Assembly: GCA_964486825.1 (NCBI GenBank) | Contig: CAZAQS010000065.1 | Location: 1-20,634 of the forward strand | Source: CAZAQS01 sp964486825 | Lineage (GTDB): Bacteria; Chloroflexota; Anaerolineae; Anaerolineales; UBA4823 | Length of the DNA: 20,634 bases | Reading direction: 5' to 3' | In this document: positions 7,752 to 14,071 of the stretch, in pieces | Position numbering within the stretch: the first letter of the stretch is position 1 | Layout of the letters: every line of letters begins with the position of its first letter | Notes under the pieces: model-generated | Database searches by the model: none | Told to the model about the DNA's origin: nothing | Seen by the model: the letters and a program-made list of their open reading frames with translations, nothing else | Translations under genes and position numbers: made by a program

Positions 7752-8147
7752 CTAGGGGTCGCCTTGGAACACCTGATGACCGGCTATTTCCAGTGCTGCC
7801 AGGGCCAGTTCCAGGCAATCCTCTTTGATCAGAATATAGTCGGTGTCAAAGGTAGATATCGTAAAGATGCTGACTCCTGCCCCGGCCAGCGGCGCGGCGA
7901 TGGATGCCAGGATACCGACTTGAGAGAAATCCAGGGGCCCTCTCACCTTGAGGGCTCGCCAACCCGCTTCCTCATGGGTCGCCCCTGGCGCCCTGTCAGC
8001 ACATACCACCGAGAGCTCCTCATCGGTCCAGACGAAGGCCCATAACCCGGCCCGGTCCTGCGGACCAAAAGGGATCGAGGCGTCCGGTGGGTACCGGTAA
8101 ACGGAATACAGCTCGGGCAGAAGATCCAGGATGAATGTATTGGTCAT
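7752..8147 (-). CDS. ACT-domain protein, CASTOR/ACT_7-like
   Basis: The 131-residue product resembles small proteins built of two ACT-like halves. The N-terminal half reads LWAFVWTDEELSVVC and the C-terminal half contains a VGILASIAAPLAGAGVSIF stretch and a DTDYILIKE strand, which is typical of the ACT_7 family related to aspartate kinase regulatory domains. ACT domains bind small ligands, often amino acids, but the ligand here is unknown. It lies between two moeA genes, two bases after the stop of the first and seven bases before the second, so co-expression is almost certain. A role in tuning cofactor metabolism is only inference. Confidence 0.82.
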   Translation of the reverse strand: MTNTFILDLLPELYSVYRYPPDASIPFGPQDRAGLWAFVWTDEELSVVCADRAPGATHEEAGWRALKVRGPLDFSQVGILASIAAPLAGAGVSIFTISTFDTDYILIKEDCLELALAALEIAGHQVFQGDP

Positions 8148-8149
8148 GT

Positions 8150-9400
8150 TTACAATAATATCACCTCAACCTGTTCTCCAGCGCTTAATCCGGTAGCATC
8201 TGGAGGGATTCGAACCAGGCCATCTGCCCTGGACAGGGTGAAGATCAGGTTGCTCTTCCCAAAGACCGGCTCGGCCTGGTACCCGCCTTCAGCGAGATAA
8301 AGGCGTACCGGGATCCAATCCTCCCTACCGGCCTGCGAGGCCAGGTTGAGAGATAAGCGTGCGGAAAGCGCAGGTCTCAGCCTGCCCTTGACCAGGCCAA
8401 GCAGGTGATGGATTACCGGGACCACGAACAGACTTGCAATCACCAGGGCGCTGACAGGGTTGCCGGGCAAGCCGATCATAGCCTTTCCGTTGCAAACCGC
8501 CAGGATGGTTGGCTTTCCGGGGCGTACGTTAACCCCGTGCACCAGCACACCCGGTTTTCCCAGGCGATTGATGACCGTGGAAGTCAGGTCGCGAGTGCTG
8601 GCTGACGAGCCTGCCGTAATAACCGCCATATCACAGGCCTCCAAAGCTTGCGCTGCAATAGCTTCCATTGCCTGTGCATCGTCTCCGACGATACCGAAAT
8701 AAACTGCTTCTCCACCGGCTTCGTCCACCAAAGCGCTCAGGCTATAGGCATTGATATCCCTTACCTGTCCGGGTTGTATCTGCGCTTCCAGTGGAACAAC
8801 CTCATCTCCGCTTGAAAGGATGGCTACTTTTGCTTGCCGGGCGACCTGGAGCTTGCTGACCCCTAACCCTGCCAGGCCGCCAATTTCTGCCGCCCGCAGG
8901 CGCATCCCCGCGGGGATCACTTCCTGGCCTGAAGAAACATCCTCCCCCACATTCAGTACATTTTCTCCAACTGCCACCGCCCGTAGGATTTCGATCTCTC
9001 CACCCCGCACGCTCTGGGTATGTTCCACCATCACCACCCCATCCGACGAAGCCGGCAGCATCCCCCCGGTATGGATCAAGGCGCATTCTGACGGGCGGAT
9101 ATCGAAATCCGGCTGAGAACCCATCGGCACTTCACCAACCACGCTCAGGTAGGCCGGTAAGCCCTCGCTTGCCCCATAAGTATCAGCGGCGCGCACCGCA
9201 AATCCGTCCACCGTGCTGCGTGGAAATGAAGGCAGCGGGTGAGGCGCCTTAACAGCCTCGGCTGTCACGCGACCCAAGGCCTGCTGAACATGGATTTCTT
9301 CCCTTGGGACCTGGAAGCCATCGCCCTGTGACTCCTTCAGATTCGCCATCATCAGAGAGAGAGCCTCGCCAGGAGGCATTAGTTGGAGGAATTCAGGCAT
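8150..9400 (-). CDS. moeA: Molybdopterin molybdotransferase MoeA
   Basis: This 416-residue protein is a stand-alone MoeA of normal length. It catalyses metal insertion into adenylylated molybdopterin in the cytoplasm. Family motifs seen are LPSFPRSTVDGFAVRA near residue 60, the SSGDEVV region, TAGSSASTRDL, HGVNVRPGKPTILA and GLPGNPVSAL. The last part is the usual C-terminal beta domain. AGGAGG lies four bases before the ATG. The TAG stop of the upstream prenyltransferase gene is eight bases before the start, inside the same ribosome-binding region. Together with the fusion protein of the same operon there are two MoeA paralogues, a situation that in other organisms can separate molybdenum from tungsten insertion. 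Confidence 0.95.
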   Translation of the reverse strand: MPEFLQLMPPGEALSLMMANLKESQGDGFQVPREEIHVQQALGRVTAEAVKAPHPLPSFPRSTVDGFAVRAADTYGASEGLPAYLSVVGEVPMGSQPDFDIRPSECALIHTGGMLPASSDGVVMVEHTQSVRGGEIEILRAVAVGENVLNVGEDVSSGQEVIPAGMRLRAAEIGGLAGLGVSKLQVARQAKVAILSSGDEVVPLEAQIQPGQVRDINAYSLSALVDEAGGEAVYFGIVGDDAQAMEAIAAQALEACDMAVITAGSSASTRDLTSTVINRLGKPGVLVHGVNVRPGKPTILAVCNGKAMIGLPGNPVSALVIASLFVVPVIHHLLGLVKGRLRPALSARLSLNLASQAGREDWIPVRLYLAEGGYQAEPVFGKSNLIFTLSRADGLVRIPPDATGLSAGEQVEVILL

Positions 9401-9408
9401 TCGTCCTC

Positions 9409-10314
9409 CTATCGACTCCAGAATGAGAAAGCCAGCAAATAGGCCGTGGCTGCGAATGTGGTCAAGCCCGCCAGGGTCACGGTATTCCAGTTGGGTTTTG
9501 CGCCGGCCGCGATCCGGTTAATCTGGAAGACTTGCAGCACACCCAGCGGCAGAGAGAGAAAAGCCGGTAAGGCGATGGGCGCTGGCAGGCCGAGCAGGAT
9601 TGCCATTCCCAGGAGCAGGTATGCAGCTATGATCAGGAGGTTATGCATGCGCATACCTGTCTCCCAACCTACCCTCACCAGCAGGTTATTTTTCTCATAT
9701 TTCAAATCTGTGGCATAGTCCGGCAAATTGAACGCCAATAACATCGCCAGGTGCAGCAAGGTCAGAGGAAAAGTACTCATGGCCAGCAGCCTGTGCAGCT
9801 CCCCACTTTGGAGCAACAAGGCGAAGGCTGGCACCAGGTTTGCCACCAGGATAGAGGTCGTCAACTCCCCATATCCACTCGACTCCAACCGCAGTGGTGG
9901 AACAGAATAAAAAAACGCCCCCAGGAAAATGAGCACCATCACCAACACTGATGCGGGGGAAAGTGAAGCGTAGCGGATAAGCAGCACCGTGAAAGAAGCT
10001 ACAATCGTCAAACAAACAGCGGCTGCGTATAAAGCTGTCGAACGGGTCAGCTTTCCCGGACCGATTGCCCCGCTGCCTCCTGTGAAGGTTGTGCGGTTAG
10101 GATTGTTCAAATCTGCCGGAGCGTTGAAATATTCGTTAAGGTAATGGGTGCTCAATTGCATAAACGTAACCCAGGCCTGGCCTAGAAAGTAGGAGCCCCA
10201 ATCGATCTGCGTCCCAAGGTAGCGAGCGATCCCTGCGCCTAAGGCGAAAAGCAATATCCCACCCAGTAAAAACAGCGGCCTTGATAGGCGAATGAAAAGT
10301 TTTAATTGGTCCAT
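9409..10314 (-). CDS. UbiA-family prenyltransferase (MenA-like)
   Basis: The 301-residue polytopic membrane protein belongs to the UbiA superfamily, which attaches isoprenoid chains to aromatic or other acceptors. The conserved YSVPPLRL...GYGE segment is at 136-150 and the second metal-binding motif is D199-x3-D203-x3-E207. The first Asp-rich motif is altered: where MenA usually has NDxxD it reads N60-E61-x2-N64-x3-D68, followed by NRTTFTGGSG, which resembles MenA. About eight or nine hydrophobic segments are seen. A menaquinone-type role is the best guess but the changed motif leaves the substrate open. It is the first gene of the six-gene operon. The Shine-Dalgarno is weak. Confidence 0.85.
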   Translation of the reverse strand: MDQLKLFIRLSRPLFLLGGILLFALGAGIARYLGTQIDWGSYFLGQAWVTFMQLSTHYLNEYFNAPADLNNPNRTTFTGGSGAIGPGKLTRSTALYAAAVCLTIVASFTVLLIRYASLSPASVLVMVLIFLGAFFYSVPPLRLESSGYGELTTSILVANLVPAFALLLQSGELHRLLAMSTFPLTLLHLAMLLAFNLPDYATDLKYEKNNLLVRVGWETGMRMHNLLIIAAYLLLGMAILLGLPAPIALPAFLSLPLGVLQVFQINRIAAGAKPNWNTVTLAGLTTFAATAYLLAFSFWSR

Positions 10315-10387
10315 CTAGCAACACACCTGAATCTTCCCGGGAAATATGAAGTTGAATACTGAATAAATGCAAAGGGAGGCATTTCCA

Positions 10388-10393
10388 ATTATA
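10388..10393 (-). promoter_or_regulatory. -10 element TATAAT for the prenyltransferase-moeA operon
   Basis: The minus strand reads GGTTATAATTGG; TATAAT is a perfect -10 hexamer about 74 bases before the ATG. No good -35 is visible at 16-18 bases. The leader contains an AAATGC/GCATTT inverted repeat. It supports the operon starting with the prenyltransferase, separate from the DinB-like gene upstream. Confidence 0.45.
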
Positions 10394-10437
10394 ACCGCAC
10401 GTTAATTGGCGCCCGGCCTCCTTGTATATGAAAAACG

Positions 10438-10917
10438 TTAATTCGCTCCTAAGACCCTGCGAACATCCCGCAAATGAATCTGGTTGTGCCGGTAGATCAG
10501 CTTGATGATGTCGACCAGCGGCACAACCCCAAGAAAAGGGTGTCGCGCCAGCCGTTGGAGCTGCTCGCCATCCAGGTTGGAAACAGAAGCGGCTGTCCTG
10601 GTGCGTAACTCCTGGAAATCACCGATCAGATCTTGCACCGCTGTATCCTTGAGCGCCGCTACCTTGCGCTGGTTGTAGGCGTCAATATCGAAGCCTTCCG
10701 GTGCGCCACTCCCCCCGGAAAGTACGTTCTCGATCAGGCTGGAGAAGGCTCTTTCCGTGGAAACGAAGTGGGCAAGCACTTCTTTAACGCTCCAATCAGC
10801 GCCATCGGAATAGACGGTGCGTTCAAGCCCTTCTCGATCCAGGCCCTGGAAGAAAGCCTGCACCTTTTCGCCCTCTCGCAACAGCTTTTCGGATAAACCT
10901 TCGGGAGTATCGGCCAT
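10438..10917 (-). CDS. DinB-like four-helix-bundle protein
   Basis: The 159-residue product fits the DinB/maleylpyruvate-isomerase-like metal-binding bundle. A typical WSVKEVLAHFVSTER segment gives H50 and the C-terminal YRHNQIHLRDVRR gives H144 and H148, together a plausible three-His metal site. Members include thiol-dependent transferases and toxin-handling proteins, but the substrate here is unknown. The start has AGGAG seven bases upstream. It begins 34 bases after the full-length end of the rhodanese gene (10952), an operon-like gap; if the rhodanese ended at the in-frame TGA the gap would be 157 bases. Confidence 0.82.
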   Translation of the reverse strand: MADTPEGLSEKLLREGEKVQAFFQGLDREGLERTVYSDGADWSVKEVLAHFVSTERAFSSLIENVLSGGSGAPEGFDIDAYNQRKVAALKDTAVQDLIGDFQELRTRTAASVSNLDGEQLQRLARHPFLGVVPLVDIIKLIYRHNQIHLRDVRRVLGAN

Positions 10918-10951
10918 TTATATCTCCTGAAAACCACCCTGGTAAGAGCCG

Positions 10952-11416
10952 TCAGGGTTCTACAGGATAACCGGCCCCAACCCAGGCGCCAAAACCACCT
11001 GAGATCGGGCTGACCTGTGAGTACCCATTATCCATCAAGAAGCGCGCCGCACGGGCGCTGGTCTGTTCAGCCGGTCAGGTACAGATCGTCAAGAACCGGT
11101 CCTCTGGATTCAACTCCCCTAACCGGTCAGGGAGCTCATCCAAGGGGATGTTTTTCGATCCGGGTATCCTGCTCTGGACGTATTCCGGTTCCGTCCGCAC
11201 ATCCAAGAAGACCGCCGATCCGGCGTCAAAGGCGCTTTTCGCATTGTTCAGGCTCGTGCGCGCGATTTCGGGAAAAGGGATGGAAGAATCCTGAGGCGGA
11301 GATGGGTTATTCCCGGCCGGGTCCAGGATCCAAAGGGCGAGAGCCGCGACCATCAACAGAAAACCGATCAAGAGTAAAGCCACGGGGCGGCGAGTTTGTT
11401 TTTTCTTACGCGGCAA
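10952..11416 (-). CDS. Membrane-anchored rhodanese with in-frame TGA, candidate selenoprotein
   Basis: Read through one TGA, this is a 154-residue protein. It starts at TTG (11414-11416), nine bases after AGGAGG (11426-11431); an upstream ATG-frame extension would overlap the proline dehydrogenase gene. A basic KKKQTRR segment and a hydrophobic stretch (12-31) form a signal anchor. A rhodanese domain follows outside the membrane: VFLDVRTEPEY (69-79), RIPGSKNIP (83-91), then the active-site loop C112-T113-TGA114-P-A-E-Q-T-S-A-R. The frame then continues with the normal rhodanese ending GGFGAWVGAGYPVEP and a TGA stop at 10952-10954. Relatives of this loop type, as I recall them, have C-x-C, so position 114 is expected to be Cys and may be selenocysteine. 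Rhodaneses transfer sulfur or selenium. A nonsense mutation is the main alternative. Confidence 0.75.
11036..11065 (-). promoter_or_regulatory. SECIS-like hairpin after the rhodanese TGA
   Basis: On the minus strand GCGCC (11058-11054) and GGCGC (11048-11044) form a perfect 5-bp stem with loop CGTGC (11053-11049). A 3x3 internal loop separates it from a lower CAGA/TCTTG stem with a bulged T. The loop begins 22 bases after the TGA and has G as its second base, as I recall the bacterial SECIS pattern (loop about 16-37 bases downstream, a G among the first two loop bases). Confidence 0.45.
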
Positions 11417-11478
11417 TTTGAATTTCCTCCTCTTATTCTTTTGGGTCGAGAGCCTCAACCCTGTTCTGAACTGGTATT

Positions 11479-12441
11479 TCACCTGCGAAAATAATTCGAG
11501 ATAAAGAACCAAAGATTGGCCGGGCGTTCGGCCAGCCGGCGCATAAAATACGGGTACCACTCCGTGCCGTAAGGCACGTAAATTCGCACCGGGAACCCTT
11601 CCCCCACCAGCTGCTCCTGCAGGTCTCTGCGGATGCCATTGAGCATCTGGAACTCCACTGCATGCTTGGGGTAGCCCTTCTGTTGGATCGTTTCCTTCAC
11701 ATGCTTGACCCGCAGGTCATCGTGGGTAGCGATGGCCGGGATCGGCGGAGTTTTTCCATCCCGGCTTACTTCAGGCCTACCCGCGCTTACCGAATGATCG
11801 ATCAGCAGGTCTGCCAGCCGGTCGAAGTTGGCATCCACGTCCCTCTTCTTCGGATAAGCGACTTCCGGCGGCTCCTTATAGGCGCCTTTGCAAAGTCGCA
11901 CCCGCACCCCATAGGCAGCCAAGTCACGCACATCCGCTTCGCTTCGATAAAGATAAGACTGGATCACCACCCCCACCGTCTCAGGCCCGAATTCAGCAAC
12001 CAATTCACGGTAAAGCTGCAAAGTCGAGTCTACCCAGGGGTAATCTTCCATGTCCAGGCGCACGAAGGTCTGGCATTGCCTGGCGCGCTCCAGGATCATC
12101 GCCAGGTTCTCGCGGCAGATTTCGTATCCGAGTGCCAACCCGATCTGGGTCAATTTCAAGGAGACGTTAGCTCGCAACCCGGATTCATCGATCGCCTCCA
12201 GGATGTCCAGGATATGCTGGGTGGCTTGCCTGGCTTCACGGGGGTTGGTCGTATGTTCACCCAGGTGATCCAGAGTTACCGCCATACCTTTCTGGTTTAA
12301 GCTGCGTGTCGTTTGCAGGGCATCTTCCAGCCGCTCCCCGGCGATAAAGCGAGAGGCCGCCCTCCAGGCCACCGGCCATCGGGTAACGATTTTCCGCGCC
12401 CAGGCTGCTTTTGAGATGTAGATGAAGAATGACCGGAACAT
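11479..12441 (-). CDS. Proline dehydrogenase
   Basis: The 320-residue product is a monofunctional FAD-dependent proline dehydrogenase, oxidising proline to pyrroline-5-carboxylate. Family features are the beta-barrel segments ANVSLKLTQIG, FVRLDMEDYPW, VGVVIQSYLYRSEAD, VRLCKGAYKEP with a conserved Lys, and the C-terminal YVPYGTEWYPYFMRRLAERP, whose Arg residues bind the proline carboxylate in known structures. Length is right for the short bacterial type without the PutA aldehyde dehydrogenase part. No pyrroline-5-carboxylate dehydrogenase gene lies in the window. It leads a minus-strand group with the rhodanese (62 bases downstream) and the DinB-like gene. The ribosome-binding site is weak. 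Confidence 0.93.
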   Translation of the reverse strand: MFRSFFIYISKAAWARKIVTRWPVAWRAASRFIAGERLEDALQTTRSLNQKGMAVTLDHLGEHTTNPREARQATQHILDILEAIDESGLRANVSLKLTQIGLALGYEICRENLAMILERARQCQTFVRLDMEDYPWVDSTLQLYRELVAEFGPETVGVVIQSYLYRSEADVRDLAAYGVRVRLCKGAYKEPPEVAYPKKRDVDANFDRLADLLIDHSVSAGRPEVSRDGKTPPIPAIATHDDLRVKHVKETIQQKGYPKHAVEFQMLNGIRRDLQEQLVGEGFPVRIYVPYGTEWYPYFMRRLAERPANLWFFISNYFRR

Positions 12442-12499
12442 AAGGAGATGACCTTGAGTTTCCTTACAGGTAGATCTGGAATGTTAAGGTTTGTAAATC

Positions 12500-12508
12500 A
12501 TTTTAGCA
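12500..12508 (-). promoter_or_regulatory. Extended -10 promoter for proline dehydrogenase
   Basis: The minus strand reads TGCTAAAAT, an extended -10 element (TGn + TAAAAT), about 58 bases before the ATG at 12441. No -35 is seen. The region is shared with the divergent rpoN promoter. Confidence 0.45.
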
Positions 12509-12554
12509 CAAAGCTTATCGGCCGTGGAGCAGCCCCGGTTGCAAGAATCGGTAC

Positions 12555-12570
12555 AGGTACGGAACTTGCA
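12555..12570 (+). promoter_or_regulatory. Candidate -24/-12 sigma-54 promoter of rpoN
   Basis: AGGTACGGAACTTGCA has the invariant GG and GC separated by exactly ten bases, a perfect TTGCA -12 half and ACG after the -24 GG. Against TGGCAYR-N4-TTGCW it misses only positions 1 and 4. The start of transcription would be near 12581, some 36 bases before the ATG. It suggests that sigma-54 drives its own operon. It overlaps a possible sigma-70 -35 box. Confidence 0.55.
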
Positions 12571-12593
12571 CTAAATAGCAAAACCACTATACT
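12566..12593 (+). promoter_or_regulatory. Possible sigma-70 promoter of rpoN
   Basis: TTGCAC (12566-12571), a 16-base spacer and TATACT (12588-12593) form a housekeeping promoter with a good -10 and a poor -35. It overlaps the -24/-12 element, so basal and sigma-54-dependent transcription may alternate. Confidence 0.45.
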
Positions 12594-12616
12594 TTTAAAT
12601 AACAGGAATTAACAGC

Positions 12617-14071
12617 ATGCTTGTTCAAAGACACTCTCCATCACTCCGCCCTCTAACAACCGCACACCTTGCGCAAACCATGACCCTCTTAGGCCTTTCA
12701 GCGCTTGAGCTGCGCGAAAAAATAGAAGCGGCCCTGGCATCGAACCCAGCCCTGGAATTGGTAGATGAACGGCGCTGTCCCACCTGCCGGAGAAGCTTAG
12801 CAGGCACGGCGCCCTGCCCACTTTGCAACCGTATCCTGGCGACCACTCCTGAAGAACCGATCGTATTCGTCTCCCCACGTGAAGATTTTCAAAATTACAA
12901 TGGTGATAGGTCACACGAAATGCCGGAAGACAATTATGCCCAGGCAGCTTTGCACGAGGACCTGCCTCATTTCGTGATGCGCCAGATCGCCTCCGAGCTC
13001 CAACCGGATGAACGACCTATCGTAGCCCATATCCTTACCAGCCTGGACGAGGATGGACTCTTAGGGGTGCCGCTGGCAGAGATAGCCCGCTACCATCATA
13101 TTACCCTGGCCCGCCTAAACCAGATCCTGCGCATCATCCAGCACGCTGACCCCATCGGGGTTGCCTCCCCCAGCCCTCAAGAGGCCCTGCTCGTGCAATT
13201 GGAAGTCTTGAGTGAAACCATGCATGTCCCGCCAATGGCTGCCGAAGTGATCAAAACAGGTATGGACCTGTTGAGCCGGCGCCGTTACTCAGAGCTGGGA
13301 CAGCGGCTGGGCTTACACACGGCGCAAATCACAGAGATTGCCCGTTTCATCGGTGAGAATTTGAACCCCTTCCCAGGTCGCGCCCATTGGGGCGAGATAT
13401 CCCATAACCGGCAAAACCCGAAATCGAACCAATATACCTACCACTACCCGGACGTCATCATTTCCTGTCTCAACGATAGTGAGAACACACCTTTCATCGT
13501 AGAAGTTGCCCTACCCCTGGCAGGCACGCTCAGGATCAACCCTCTTTTCAGGGAAGCGTTGCAACAAGCGCCCCAGGATAAAGCCGAACAGTGGAAATCA
13601 GACCTCGAACAGGCAGCTCTGCTGGTAAAATGTCTCCAGCAGCGCAACCATACCATTGTACGCTTGATGCAAACCCTCACCGTTCTCCAGCGCGGTTTTA
13701 TCCTGTATGGCGATGCGTATATCTTGCCCATTACCCGTGCTTCGCTTTCCAAGGAGCTGGAAGTGCACGAATCAACCATCTCGCGTGCCGTATCCGGGAA
13801 GGCCGTCCAGCTTCCGAATGGTCATATCATCCCGATGGCTATGTTCTTTGACCGGAGCCTGCATATTCGTACCGCGCTGAAGAAGATCGTGGAGGGTGAA
13901 ACCAAGCCCCTCAGTGATACAGAAATTGGTTCCTTATTGGCAGAGCAAGGTTATAAGGTAGCCCGGCGTACTGTGGCGAAATATCGTTCCATGGAAGGCA
14001 TCTTACCGGCTCATTTACGCCAGACCACTCGCCAGATGCGCCAACCGCCAATTCTGCGCGAGGTAGTATGA
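12617..14071 (+). CDS. rpoN: RNA polymerase sigma-54 factor
   Basis: The 484-residue product is sigma-54, which directs polymerase to -24/-12 promoters and needs an AAA+ activator. Region I is recognisable (TTAHLAQTMTLLGLSALEL, about 14-32, then SNPALE). An unusual segment follows directly: C54-x2-C57-x9-C67-x2-C70, a zinc-ribbon-like knuckle in the linker region II. The core-binding domain spans roughly 100-290. The C-terminal DNA-binding domain has a helix-turn-helix around KELEVHESTISRAVSGK and the RpoN box ARRTVAKYR (449-457). It overlaps the kinase gene by four bases (ATGA) and is first in a three-gene operon. Identification is secure. Confidence 0.97.
   Translation: MLVQRHSPSLRPLTTAHLAQTMTLLGLSALELREKIEAALASNPALELVDERRCPTCRRSLAGTAPCPLCNRILATTPEEPIVFVSPREDFQNYNGDRSHEMPEDNYAQAALHEDLPHFVMRQIASELQPDERPIVAHILTSLDEDGLLGVPLAEIARYHHITLARLNQILRIIQHADPIGVASPSPQEALLVQLEVLSETMHVPPMAAEVIKTGMDLLSRRRYSELGQRLGLHTAQITEIARFIGENLNPFPGRAHWGEISHNRQNPKSNQYTYHYPDVIISCLNDSENTPFIVEVALPLAGTLRINPLFREALQQAPQDKAEQWKSDLEQAALLVKCLQQRNHTIVRLMQTLTVLQRGFILYGDAYILPITRASLSKELEVHESTISRAVSGKAVQLPNGHIIPMAMFFDRSLHIRTALKKIVEGETKPLSDTEIGSLLAEQGYKVARRTVAKYRSMEGILPAHLRQTTRQMRQPPILREVV

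Noticed and set aside
5841..7755. Many plus-strand open frames opposite the moeA fusion gene
   Set aside because: They are antisense shadows of a well-supported conserved gene, with no ribosome-binding sites or recognisable products.
11417..11560. Longer ATG start for the rhodanese at 11560
   Set aside because: It overlaps the proline dehydrogenase end by more than 80 bases and puts a long non-signal segment before the anchor; TTG at 11416 has a strong AGGAGG.
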